Below, piece by piece: positions 43,421-51,101 of a DNA stretch of 64,000 nt. Below the pieces are notes generated by a model. That model was not told the DNA's origin, searched no databases, and was given only the letters and a program-made list of their open reading frames with translations. The DNA is from Sabulibacter ruber (lineage in GTDB: Bacteria; Bacteroidota; Bacteroidia; Cytophagales; Hymenobacteraceae), in NCBI RefSeq assembly GCF_017355955.1, contig NZ_JAFFID010000004.1, forward strand, positions 371,390-435,389. Reading direction: 5' to 3'. The number at the start of each line of letters is the position of its first letter. Position 1 is the stretch's first letter. The translations under genes and the position numbers were made by a program.

Positions 43421-43539
43421 CGCTCGCCTCTGGCGAGTGTAAGTTATCAGGCAGCCTCTGGCTGCTGGGTGTTCTAAAGCTGAATGCTTGCAACGCGGCG
43501 GGACGCCGCCCTGTAACACACACTCGCCAGAGGCGAGCG
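43421..43539. repeat. REP-like inverted pair, GAGGCGAG/CTCGCCTC type
   Basis: CGCTCGCCTCTGGCGAGTGT at 43421-43440 and its exact complement at 43520-43539 form a perfect 20-bp inverted repeat. Each arm is itself a hairpin (CTCGCC-TCT-GGCGAG). Between them are two more hairpins, CAGCC-TCT-GGCTG and GCGGCG-GGA-CGCCGC. Confidence 0.8.
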
Positions 43540-43606
43540 AGGAGCGTTGGGGGAGCGTTGGGGGTTTTTAGGCTGGTTCTGTGAAACTAGGCTCAGAACA
43601 CAGTGG

Positions 43607-43676
43607 CTTTGAAATGCTTACAAAAAAACCTCATTGGTACAGGTACCAGTGAGGTTTTTTTGTAAGCATTTCAAAG
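43607..43676. terminator. Exceptionally long bidirectional hairpin between folB and the PBP gene
   Basis: The arms 43607-43640 and 43643-43676 are 34 nt each and pair fully, with one G-U wobble, around a 2-nt loop. Both strands have a seven-T run inside the stem (complement of AAAAAAACC). It ends 9 nt before the stop codon of the convergent PBP gene. Confidence 0.8.
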
Positions 43677-43684
43677 CAGAGGTG

Positions 43685-46180
43685 CTAATCATCCCGGCCC
43701 CAGCGGCCTCTGCCTTTTCCGCGGTCTTTTTCTCGGTCTCTTTCCCGCTCCTGGGCTTTTTCTAATTCTTTCTCAAGGTCTTTCTGCCAGTCTTTTTCCT
43801 TTTTGTCCTTTCGCTTGAACAGGTCCTTCAGCTTTTTGCCGTTGCGCTTGAAGAACCGCTCAAGGCCGGTTTCCCGGGGTTCTTCGTAGCTGGCTACCAG
43901 TACCGGTGGCTGGTACGGCGGACAGTTCAGGTACCCTTGCAGATACGGAGGCAGGGGAGAAAAGCGGCTGTAAGCGTAGCGGCGGTACTCCCGGTCCTTG
44001 CTCAGACGCTGGAAGAAACTTCCCCAGATAGGGAGCGCCGTATAAGATCCGCCTCCTTTCTCTAGATCCCGGAAACGGATTCTCCGGTCTTCGCCGCCTA
44101 CCCAGGCACCGGCCACTAAATCACGGGTGAATCCAATAAACCAGCCATCGGCGTGGGATTGGGTGGTGCCGGTTTTGCCCGCGATGTCCATGGCTAAGTG
44201 GTATTCGTTGCGGAGCCGGCGTCCGGTGCCTTCGTTGATCACGCTCTCCAGCATGGGGCGCAGCAAGGCGGTGGTCTGGTTGGAAAGGATGTGCCGACCT
44301 TGTCCGTTAGGGTTGGTGTTGTCCAGCAATACCTTGCCTTCTCGGTCTACAATGCGCAACAGGTAGCGGGGCTTTACTTCATAGCCTCCGTTGGCGAGTG
44401 CTCCATAGGCGGCCACCATTTCCATAAGACTGGCATCGGCGGTGCCTAGCGCCAGGGAAGGCGTGGAAGGAAGCTCGCCGGTAATGCCCAAGTTGTGGGC
44501 CGTACGGATTATGTCTGGAATTCCCGCCTGCAGCGCCACGTTCACCGAAACTGTGTTCACCGAATGGGTCAACGCTCCCAGCATGGAGTAAGCCCCTCCG
44601 TATTGGTCATCGGCGTTGCGGGGCGACCAGTTTTCGTACTCCGGGAACACGCGGCGGTCATTGGAGAAGTAGGAGCAGGGCGAGATCCCTTTTTCTAGCG
44701 CAGTGGCGTACACAATGGGCTTGAATGTGGAGCCTACCTGCCGGCGGGACCGCACGTGATCGTACTGAAAGTAATTGTGGCTGATGCCGCCCACCCAGGC
44801 CCGTACGTACCCGCTGGTAGGCTCCATGGCGATGAAACCGGCGTTGAGGTACCGTAAATAGTGCCGCAATGAATCCATAGGGCTCATGGTACGGGTTACC
44901 TCGCCGCGCCACCGGAACACCTGCATCTTGCGCGGCGTGTTGAAGATTTCGTCTATTTCCTCATCAGAGAGTCCGGCGGCTTTGTGGCGTTTGTAGCGCA
45001 GCGAACGTTCCTTGGCATCACGCAACACACCAGGCTGCCCCGACCACGGAGCTTTGCTTCCCCAGTGTTTGTCAAATTCCACCTGCAGTGTTTTCATGCG
45101 CTGGCGCAAGGCCAGCTCAGCATGCCGCTGCATTTTGCTGTCTATAGAGGTGTAAATCTTGAGGCCATCGTTGTAAATGTTGTAAGGATCGCCGTTGGCC
45201 TTCTTTTGTTCCGAGGCCCATTTGCCCAGCTCTGCCCGCAGGTGCTCCCTGAAATACGCCGCCAAACCGGTATGGTGGGAGTAGGGGTTGTACCGGAGTT
45301 TGAGCGGCAGTTTTTGCAGGGAGTCTTTTTGCTCTGGGGTAAGATAGCCGTACTTGGCCATCTGGGCCAGCACCACGTTGCGCCGATGCAAAGACCGCTC
45401 AGGGTTCAGTTTGGGATGGTAATAGGTGGTACCTTTCAGCAAACCAATGAGCACGGCGGCTTGCTCAATTTTCAGAGAATCGGCGGAAGTGCTGAAGAAA
45501 CGGCGGGCCGCAGACTCAATGCCGTACACGTTTCCGCCCATGGGCACCGTGTTCAGGTAAAGTTGCAGAATCTCTTCTTTGGTGTAAATGGCCTCAAAAC
45601 GGCGGGCCAAAATGATCTCGCGCATCTTGTTCACGGGCATTGACAGAAAGCCCACGTTTTTGCGCGGAAACAGGTTTTTGGCCAATTGCTGGCTTAACGT
45701 ACTGCCCCCGCCCGAGCTCTCGTTCTGTAAGAGCAGGCTCTTGAAAAACACGCGCGCAACGCTTCGGTAATCTATCCCGCCGTGCTCGTAGAAACGGGCA
45801 TCTTCCGTGGCTACTAAGGCCTGGATGGCAGACTCAGGGATCTCGTCATAGGCCACGTTGGTGCGGTCCTGGATGAAATAGCGGCCAATGAGCACGCTGT
45901 CGGCGGTATAAACCTCAGAGGGCATGTTGTTCTGCACGGCTTTCAGTTGCCGTTTGGTAGGTAGCCAGCCAAATAACCCGAAGTACACCGACAGGTAGAA
46001 GACAAACAGCACCAGCGCCACCGCCGACAGCGATTTACCCAACACCCGCATCCAACCCCGTTTATCCAGAGATTGCCAGTACTGCAGCGTCAATTTGCGG
46101 CCGTGCCGAGCGTGCCAGCGCTTCCAGCGGGTATTGATCCAATCAGAGAAACTTCCAAAATAAGAGTTAAAAAGGGGCAT
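43685..46180 (-). CDS. Class A penicillin-binding protein (transglycosylase-transpeptidase)
   Basis: The 831-residue protein is PBP1A-like. A membrane anchor lies at about residues 49-75 (LSAVALVLFVFYLSVYFGLFG). The GT51 domain has ATEDARFYEHGGID and GGSTLSQQLAKNLFPR, with the catalytic Glu in EDARF. The transpeptidase has GSTFKPIVY (SxxK), SVNTV (SxN) and GKTGTT (KTG). The C-terminal 55 residues are an extreme Lys/Glu/Arg/Asp tail (KEKDWQKDLEKELEKAQERE). It builds and cross-links peptidoglycan in the periplasm. The tail is unusual and lies on the periplasmic side. Confidence 0.94.
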   Translation of the reverse strand: MPLFNSYFGSFSDWINTRWKRWHARHGRKLTLQYWQSLDKRGWMRVLGKSLSAVALVLFVFYLSVYFGLFGWLPTKRQLKAVQNNMPSEVYTADSVLIGRYFIQDRTNVAYDEIPESAIQALVATEDARFYEHGGIDYRSVARVFFKSLLLQNESSGGGSTLSQQLAKNLFPRKNVGFLSMPVNKMREIILARRFEAIYTKEEILQLYLNTVPMGGNVYGIESAARRFFSTSADSLKIEQAAVLIGLLKGTTYYHPKLNPERSLHRRNVVLAQMAKYGYLTPEQKDSLQKLPLKLRYNPYSHHTGLAAYFREHLRAELGKWASEQKKANGDPYNIYNDGLKIYTSIDSKMQRHAELALRQRMKTLQVEFDKHWGSKAPWSGQPGVLRDAKERSLRYKRHKAAGLSDEEIDEIFNTPRKMQVFRWRGEVTRTMSPMDSLRHYLRYLNAGFIAMEPTSGYVRAWVGGISHNYFQYDHVRSRRQVGSTFKPIVYATALEKGISPCSYFSNDRRVFPEYENWSPRNADDQYGGAYSMLGALTHSVNTVSVNVALQAGIPDIIRTAHNLGITGELPSTPSLALGTADASLMEMVAAYGALANGGYEVKPRYLLRIVDREGKVLLDNTNPNGQGRHILSNQTTALLRPMLESVINEGTGRRLRNEYHLAMDIAGKTGTTQSHADGWFIGFTRDLVAGAWVGGEDRRIRFRDLEKGGGSYTALPIWGSFFQRLSKDREYRRYAYSRFSPLPPYLQGYLNCPPYQPPVLVASYEEPRETGLERFFKRNGKKLKDLFKRKDKKEKDWQKDLEKELEKAQERERDREKDRGKGRGRWGRDD

Positions 46181-46342
46181 GCGTCAACAACGTATAATCT
46201 GGCACCGAGGGTATGCTTACCCTAATGATACCGGGAAGGTTGCGCAATTTTCGGGCCGTTTTGCCCAAATTGGCCGTAAAACAGGGAGGCAGCCGCCAGA
46301 AGTGCCTGCCCCTGTGCGTGTGTTTTCCCTGAATACTAAGCT

Positions 46343-47371
46343 ATGGCAGAAGCGAAAAAGATAAAATTAAGCGTGCTGGACCAGTCTCCGGTGCGGGCAG
46401 GCGGAACGGCCGAGCAAGCCTTGAAAGAAACTTTGGAACTGGCCCAGTTAGCCGATAGGCTGGGCTACACGCGCTTTTGGGTGTCTGAGCACCACAACAC
46501 GCTGGGGCTGGCCGGACCGGCGCCCGAGGTCCTGATTCCGCATTTGGCGGCGCACACCAGGCACCTGCGCGTTGGCTCTGGCGGTGTCATGCTGCCGCAC
46601 TACAGCGTACTGAAAGTGGTGGAAAACTTTCGGTTGCTGGAGGCCCTGTACCCTAACCGTATTGACCTGGGTATTGGCAGGGCGCCGGGCACCGACCGCA
46701 AGACGGCGGTTCTACTCAACCCGTACAACCAGTTCAACGAGCAGGATTTCATCTCCCAGCTGATGGACCTGGACCGCTACCTGCTGGATGGCATCAACGG
46801 CGCTGAGGCTGCCGAGGTGAAGGTAACGCCCCGCTCGGCCACTACGCCCGAGCGTTGGCTGTTAAGCTCCAGCGGACAAAGCGGCGTATTTGCGGCCCAT
46901 TTCGGGATGGGGTTTTCGTTTGCTCACTTCATCAATCCCAACGGCGGACCAGAGATGATGCAGGCCTACCAATCACGGTTTACGCCTTCTGCCATCCTGA
47001 AAGAGCCCGCCGGAAACTTCGGGATTTTCGTGATCTGCGCCGATACCGAGGAAAAAGCCAAAGAACTGCAACTCTCCATGGACATGCTCATGCTGCACAT
47101 CAGGCAGGGCAAAGCCGGCGGCGTGCCTTCCCTGGAAACCGCCAAAGCCTTTTATGAGGACCTGGCAGAAGATGAGCTAGCCCAGGTGAAATACAACCGC
47201 CAACGCATGGTGGTAGGCACGCCTGAGCAGGTGAAAACCCGTTTAGATGCCTTGGCTGAAGCCTACAACGTAGACGAAATTGTAATTGTCACCATCACGT
47301 ATGACTTCCAAGACCGCCTGCGAAGCTATGAACTGCTGGCGGAAGCGTACGGGCTGGAGGCGAGAGAATAG
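46343..47371 (+). CDS. LLM class flavin-dependent oxidoreductase
   Basis: The 342-residue protein is of the luciferase-like monooxygenase family. The N-terminus KLSVLDQSPVRAGGTAEQAL and RFWVSEHHN are signatures of the MsnO8-type subgroup. ALYPNRIDLGIGRAPGTDR and LGFSF-like GMGFSFAHFINP follow. It uses reduced flavin to oxidise an unknown substrate. It is divergent from the PBP gene across a gap that contains one capped-hairpin relative (46250-46282). Confidence 0.9.
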   Translation: MAEAKKIKLSVLDQSPVRAGGTAEQALKETLELAQLADRLGYTRFWVSEHHNTLGLAGPAPEVLIPHLAAHTRHLRVGSGGVMLPHYSVLKVVENFRLLEALYPNRIDLGIGRAPGTDRKTAVLLNPYNQFNEQDFISQLMDLDRYLLDGINGAEAAEVKVTPRSATTPERWLLSSSGQSGVFAAHFGMGFSFAHFINPNGGPEMMQAYQSRFTPSAILKEPAGNFGIFVICADTEEKAKELQLSMDMLMLHIRQGKAGGVPSLETAKAFYEDLAEDELAQVKYNRQRMVVGTPEQVKTRLDALAEAYNVDEIVIVTITYDFQDRLRSYELLAEAYGLEARE

Positions 47372-47385
47372 AGCAATTCTAATGG

Positions 47386-47552
47386 GCTGGCGCGAGTCTC
47401 CAGACTCGTGCCTTCAGATGAGGCGAGTCTCCAGACTCGCGGGAATCGTTTGCAGAAGTAGTTCAACAATGCGTGATTTCGCTGCACTGCAGCGAGGGTA
47501 GTCAGGAGACTACCCGTCATCCAGAGGCACGAGTCTGGAGACTCGCGCCAGA
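47386..47552. repeat. Cluster of REP-like hairpins (GAGTCT-CC-AGACTC type)
   Basis: GCTGGCGCGAGTCTCCAGAC starts at 47386. A second direct copy of the hairpin lies at 47422-47442, and an inverted copy at 47521-47552. Between them are GGGTAGTC-AGGA-GACTACCC (47496-47515) and a GCTGCA/TGCAGC hairpin. At least five stem-loops are packed in 167 bp. Confidence 0.8.
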
Positions 47553-47643
47553 TACCTCCTGCTATTGTTGGACAATCCGCTCTCTTTTTCAGGCTGTTTC
47601 AGGAGAATGGCTTGAAAACAGAAAGTACCACTCATTGATTTTT

Positions 47644-47753
47644 CGCTGGCACGAGCTTCCCGCTCGTGCCTTCACATTGCCGATCTGTTTTACTCAGATT
47701 GGAAATGCCCTTCTGGAATGCGTGCGGACACGAGCGGGACGCTCGCGCCAGCG
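47644..47753. repeat. REP-like inverted pair (GAGC...GCTC type)
   Basis: Left copy 47644-47678 (CGCTGGCACGAGCTTCCCGC start) and right copy 47717-47753, inverted. The right copy ends CGCTCGCGCCAGCG and has a perfect GAGCG-GGA-CGCTC hairpin. The outer bases match the copies at 5187 and 36031. Confidence 0.8.
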
Positions 47754-47834
47754 GTTCTCAAATAGATGTAGGCAAAAGCTGTTTTCTGTCTCTTTTCCTG
47801 AAAAGGGCTTTAAAACAGAAATAGACAATAGCTA

Positions 47835-48575
47835 TCACTGATCTCCCCGTACCAACTCCTGCAACCGCATGGCATTGAACGCCGCGTAACCGTTCTGGTC
47901 GTTATCGAAATAGAGGTAGACGTCTTTGCCTTCCTCTGACCAGGTGCGGCAGGCGGTGGCCCACCATTGCAGGGCGCTTTCTGAGTAGCTGCCGGCGTAT
48001 TTGCCCTCGGGGCCATGAAGGCGCACGTACACAAAGTTGGCGGTCACTTCCAGCGGAGACATGTGCCCGGCCAGTTCGTAGATGCAGAAGGCGTGGTTGT
48101 GGGCGCGAAGGAGTTCGTATATCTCGGGATGGTACCAGCTGGGCTCCCTGAACTCAAAGGTGTAGCGGTAGTAAGGCGGCAAGGCTCTCAGGAAATCCTG
48201 GAAGCGCTCCACGTTCACCCGCCAGGCCGGGGGCAACTGGAACAAAATAGGCCCCAGTTTCTCCTCCAGCGCCTGCGCATTTCCCAAAAGCTGTGCTAAC
48301 CCTTGCTGTGGGTCTTTCAGTTTCTTCATGTGCGTGATGAACCGGCTGGCCTTGACTGCAAACAGAAAGTCATCGGGCACGCTGGTCCGCCAGGCGGCAA
48401 AGGTCTCAGCCGAGGGGAGGCGGTAAAAGGAGTTGTTGATCTCAACGGTTCTGAAGTAGCGCAGGTAATACTGGGTGAACTGTTTGGACGTGACGCCCGG
48501 CGGATAGAAGTTGCCTTTCCAGTGGTTGTAGTGCCACCCCGAGGTGCCGATGTAAATGGTTCCTTTTTCCTGCAT
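47835..48575 (-). CDS. DUF72 family protein
   Basis: The 246-residue protein is a TIM-barrel-like DUF72 (YecE) protein. Signature segments are IYIGTSGWHYNHWKGNFYP at the start, FRTVEINNSFYRLPS, FLFAVKASRFITHMKKL, YTFEFREPSWY and YVRLHGPEGKYAGSY near the C-terminus. The fold resembles endonuclease IV-type barrels, but no activity has been agreed for the family. It stands alone between repeat-rich gaps. Confidence 0.92.
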   Translation of the reverse strand: MQEKGTIYIGTSGWHYNHWKGNFYPPGVTSKQFTQYYLRYFRTVEINNSFYRLPSAETFAAWRTSVPDDFLFAVKASRFITHMKKLKDPQQGLAQLLGNAQALEEKLGPILFQLPPAWRVNVERFQDFLRALPPYYRYTFEFREPSWYHPEIYELLRAHNHAFCIYELAGHMSPLEVTANFVYVRLHGPEGKYAGSYSESALQWWATACRTWSEEGKDVYLYFDNDQNGYAAFNAMRLQELVRGDQ

Positions 48576-48683
48576 ACCCCGCTTATACCGCTGCCCTTGC
48601 GCAGAAGTTTTGTTTCGGTTTACAGGCTTGTTTTTAGAAAGAGGGCTTAAAACAAAGGCAGGCGCAAAAAAGAATGGTAGAAT

Positions 48684-49055
48684 CTATCTGTTCAGAAACC
48701 GCAAGTAAATTAGGCCGCCGAGGGCATAGTGGAATACATCCCACGCATCGGTGGTGTAGCGGGGCATGAACGTGGGTAAGAACAGTTCAAACACCACAGA
48801 GACATACACCACCACAAACAGGATCTGATATAGGGAAAGCCGTACCTCCGGGCCGTAAAACAGGCGCATCAGGAACAAAGTGGGCGGGAGAATGAGGGGG
48901 AGGCAGAGCAGGTCATCCAGGTAAAACTGCAACCAGGCGGGGCAGGGAACATCCAGCCATGCCACGCCTCTGTGCATCAGGTAAAGGGCCGCAAAAGCCC
49001 AGAACAGCGGCGGAAAGGTGCCCCGGTTTACCCGGCTAACAGCGCGATGAGCCAT
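48684..49055 (-). CDS. Small membrane protein, unknown function
   Basis: The 123-residue protein has about four hydrophobic segments, including FWAFAALYLMHRGVAWL, FYLDDLLCLPLILPPTLFLM and IQ-free YQILFVVVYVSVVFELFLP. The C-terminus has WDVFHYALGGLIYLRFLNR. Similar short proteins in related genomes are sometimes called magnesium citrate transporters; 123 residues is too short for that fold, so I do not adopt the name. It overlaps the upstream zinc-ribbon gene by 28 nt, so the two are probably coupled. Regulation by the divergent TetR protein is inferred. Confidence 0.65.
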   Translation of the reverse strand: MAHRAVSRVNRGTFPPLFWAFAALYLMHRGVAWLDVPCPAWLQFYLDDLLCLPLILPPTLFLMRLFYGPEVRLSLYQILFVVVYVSVVFELFLPTFMPRYTTDAWDVFHYALGGLIYLRFLNR

Positions 49056-49324
49056 AGAATGAAAGAAACAATACCCACAAATGCCAGCTGAAAGCCCAGT
49101 CCTATGCTCTTCCAGATTTTAGTGAAGGCAGAATCGTCTGCTTTTATCTGGATAAGGTCAACCGTAAACCGTTTCTTTTCTTCTTCTCTTCGGTCTTCCT
49201 GGGCCTGCTGCCGCTCCACGGCCACGGGGTCTAACAGGTTCAGGCAGTGTTGGCAGAGGTCGGTGGGTTCCTGGTTCCAGGTAGACCATTGGCCGCAGTG
49301 AGGACATTTTTTGCTTGCTTTCAT
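49028..49324 (-). CDS. Zinc-ribbon membrane protein, unknown function
   Basis: The 98-residue protein has CPHCGQWSTWNQEPTDLCQHC, a CxxC-x14-CxxC zinc ribbon, at residues 8-28. A Glu/Arg/Lys-rich linker (ERQQAQEDRREEEKKRF) follows, then one C-terminal membrane helix (GLGFQLAFVGIVSFILWLIALLAG). I know no named family. It is the first gene of a two-gene unit divergent from a TetR regulator. Two TTAGCTC-N4-GAGCTAA sites lie in its upstream region. Confidence 0.65.
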   Translation of the reverse strand: MKASKKCPHCGQWSTWNQEPTDLCQHCLNLLDPVAVERQQAQEDRREEEKKRFTVDLIQIKADDSAFTKIWKSIGLGFQLAFVGIVSFILWLIALLAG

Positions 49325-49421
49325 AGGTTAGCAACGGCGAATGCCAGAAAATTTGATGAGAAATGACGCTTTTTTGGGCATCAAAGCCACGTTTTACAAC
49401 TTAATCAGCTTGTAAATAAGC

Positions 49422-49439
49422 TTAGCTCAATTGAGCTAA
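49422..49439. promoter_or_regulatory. Palindromic operator O1 in the TetR intergenic region
   Basis: TTAGCTCAATTGAGCTAA is a perfect 18-bp palindrome. It covers the expected transcription start of the minus-strand zinc-ribbon operon, whose -7 box lies at 49442-49449. Confidence 0.65.
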
Positions 49440-49441
49440 TG

Positions 49442-49449
49442 CAAAGATA
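49442..49449 (-). promoter_or_regulatory. -7 promoter element of the zinc-ribbon operon
   Basis: The minus strand reads TATCTTTG, an exact TAnnTTTG. A CAAA (minus TTTG) lies at 49474-49477 with a 24-nt spacer, longer than the usual 19-20. Confidence 0.45.
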
Positions 49450-49466
49450 GCGTGAATTTTGGTAAT

Positions 49467-49484
49467 TTAGCTCCAAAGAGCTAA
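49467..49484. promoter_or_regulatory. Palindromic operator O2 next to the TetR start codon
   Basis: TTAGCTCCAAAGAGCTAA has the same arms as O1 (TTAGCTC/GAGCTAA) with centre CAAA. It ends one base before the ATG at 49486. O1 and O2 centres are 45 bp apart. Confidence 0.65.
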
Positions 49485-49485
49485 T

Positions 49486-50112
49486 ATGAAGGAAAAGATT
49501 ATTGGTCAGGCGGTAGAGATTTTTAACCGGAAAGGGATCACGCAAGCTACCCTCAGGGATATTGCCCGGGAACTTGGCATCAGTGACGGGCACTTGCGGT
49601 ACTACTTCAAAACAAAGGAAGACCTGGTGCTCACAATTTTCTCTGCCATGGAAAGAGAAATCGCCTCGTTTGCCGCTGAGGGATCAATGATGCCCTTTAC
49701 CGCCCAATCTTTGGTTCTGGCTCTTTCCAAAAGTTACGCGGTTATGTACCGGTATGTCTTCTTTTTTACCGAGTCCACGGCCATCCTGGAAACATTCCCT
49801 AAAGTTTATGCCGCGTACCAGCACCTGATTCAAAGCAGAAGGGAGTTGGTGCTAACTATTTTAGAGCAATTCAGAAAAGAAGGCGTTTTCGCCGAATCCA
49901 TGGATGTCAGCCTGTTTCCTGTGTTATTTGAGCAGGTTTTCATCCTCTCCGATAACTGGGTGAAATACGCTCGGTTGCCCCAGAATGCGCACCTCACAGA
50001 AGCAGAGCAGATAGACCGTTACGTGGCGGTTTCCGTGGCCTTGTTCCTACCTTATTTCAATACCCAGTTCAAAGATGAAGTCACCGAGTGGGTGAGGAAA
50101 GTTGTCAGATAA
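49486..50112 (+). CDS. TetR/AcrR family transcriptional regulator
   Basis: The 208-residue protein has an N-terminal helix-turn-helix (ATLRDIARELGISDGHLRYYFKTKEDL, residues about 21-47). A helical ligand domain follows (MYRYVFFFTESTAILETFP). It is probably a homodimeric repressor. Two identical-arm palindromes lie just upstream and overlap its own start region and the divergent promoter. Autoregulation and control of the zinc-ribbon operon follow as inference. The ligand is unknown. Confidence 0.9.
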   Translation: MKEKIIGQAVEIFNRKGITQATLRDIARELGISDGHLRYYFKTKEDLVLTIFSAMEREIASFAAEGSMMPFTAQSLVLALSKSYAVMYRYVFFFTESTAILETFPKVYAAYQHLIQSRRELVLTILEQFRKEGVFAESMDVSLFPVLFEQVFILSDNWVKYARLPQNAHLTEAEQIDRYVAVSVALFLPYFNTQFKDEVTEWVRKVVR

Positions 50113-50207
50113 TCTGCCCAAAAGTAGCAGGGATAGCTAGCTTACTCCTGAAAACTACTCCTCTTGACAAAGTCTGTTCTAAGCCAAAAAATTTCTCAGA
50201 GACCTGG

Positions 50208-50762
50208 TTAGGCTGATTTTTCTAACAGAATCTCCAGAGAAGGGGAAAGAATGGTGATGACAAACTCAAGTAAGTTAGGGTTTGGGAGCGGTTTCTGGTG
50301 CAGAATAGCCAGGGTACCTATCAACTCATTGTTGGAATCCATCAGAGGCGCCCCAAAGTAGCTGTTGATGCCATACTCCTGCAGGTACAAATCACGGGGA
50401 AACAGCTTCTGGACTTTAGAAGGGAAGTACAAAACGCCGTGCCGGTTCAGGTTGGCGCACGGAGTGCCTTCCAGATCCACCATGGGGTTTATGCCAAGTG
50501 CCTGGCCCTGGTAGAAGATGCGCACCACCTGCATTTTGCCTTCCTCTTTTGTTTTGCGGCAAACCATGACCACCTCGGCCCCGGTGTGTTTGTACAGGAA
50601 CTGCAAAACCCTATCTAAATAAGAAACCTGGCCTGACTGTTGGGTCAGTAAAACGGACTCATCCAGCACTATCTTTTCATCGGAGTTCCAGCTTACTTCC
50701 AGCCTGGGGTTCCAAGTTTCTAATACGCTCATCTTGTCTGGTTGACTTTCTTCAAGGAGCAA
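50208..50762 (-). CDS. GAF-domain protein
   Basis: The 184-residue protein has one GAF domain over most of its length: YLDRVLQFLYKHTGAEVVMV, GTPCANLNRHGVLYFPSKVQ, YGINSYFGAPLMDSNNELIGTLAILHQ. There is no output domain, so it is a stand-alone sensor or regulatory subunit. The ligand is unknown. An internal Met at 50732 (MSVLETW) is a possible start. It diverges from pyrD. Confidence 0.82.
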   Translation of the reverse strand: MLLEESQPDKMSVLETWNPRLEVSWNSDEKIVLDESVLLTQQSGQVSYLDRVLQFLYKHTGAEVVMVCRKTKEEGKMQVVRIFYQGQALGINPMVDLEGTPCANLNRHGVLYFPSKVQKLFPRDLYLQEYGINSYFGAPLMDSNNELIGTLAILHQKPLPNPNLLEFVITILSPSLEILLEKSA

Positions 50763-51101
50763 ATTACATGCCTAAACAGCACCTGAGGATTGAATCAGTC
50801 TTTCTAAAAATAGAGAGAACCCTGTGTAAGTGCAACAGCTATATCAAAGATATTTAAATTATTTAAAAAGTAGTTCTAGGTATTTGTTCATTTTTCAGCT
50901 TATTTCTGGAAAACGAGGCGAAAACAGAAAATCAGCTTCATCAGGTTGATAGTTACCTGTTCAGATCCTCTGTAAGGCGGTACAAGGGTACCTGTAATAA
51001 CTCATTCTTTACAGCGGAGCAGGACTGGGTAAGAGGATAAATCAGGAATTTCACCCCAGAAGCAGGCTAATTCTTTATCTTTGCCTAAACCTGTTTTTAC
51101 C
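50763..51101. other. Intergenic region between the GAF gene and pyrD
   Basis: No gene. It contains a capped-hairpin relative at about 50895-50930 (CAGCTTATTTCTGGAAAACG), an AT-rich stretch and the pyrD -7 box at 51076-51083. Confidence 0.6.
51076..51083 (+). promoter_or_regulatory. -7 promoter element of pyrD (TATCTTTG)
   Basis: It matches TAnnTTTG exactly. Its last three bases (51081-51083) are the TTG that would otherwise be read as a start codon, so the true start must lie downstream. Confidence 0.55.

Larger units (their letters stand above)
43250..43684. other. 435-bp intergenic region between convergent genes, with repeats and terminator
   Basis: It contains a weak capped hairpin after folB (43252-43282), an AT-rich spacer, the 43421-43539 REP-like inverted pair, a tandem GGGAGCGTTGG pair at about 43541-43563, and a 34-bp-stem hairpin at 43607-43676. 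No gene is visible. Confidence 0.7.
47372..47834. other. 463-bp repeat-filled intergenic region
   Basis: Nearly all of it is hairpin repeat (see 47386-47552 and 47644-47753), plus two capped-hairpin relatives (about 47590-47625 and 47772-47822). A plus-strand frame at 47473-47841 runs through the repeats and is not a credible gene. Confidence 0.7.

Noticed and set aside
43421..47753. Hairpin repeats as a CRISPR array
   Set aside because: Spacing is irregular, copies are inverted as well as direct, and there are no cas genes or unique equal-length spacers.
47473..47841. Plus-strand open frame of 122 codons
   Set aside because: It runs through hairpin repeats and capped hairpins and has no family features; the repeats explain the lack of stops.
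48684..49055. Magnesium citrate transporter label for the 123-residue membrane protein
   Set aside because: The protein is too short for any known citrate transporter fold and has no transporter motif.
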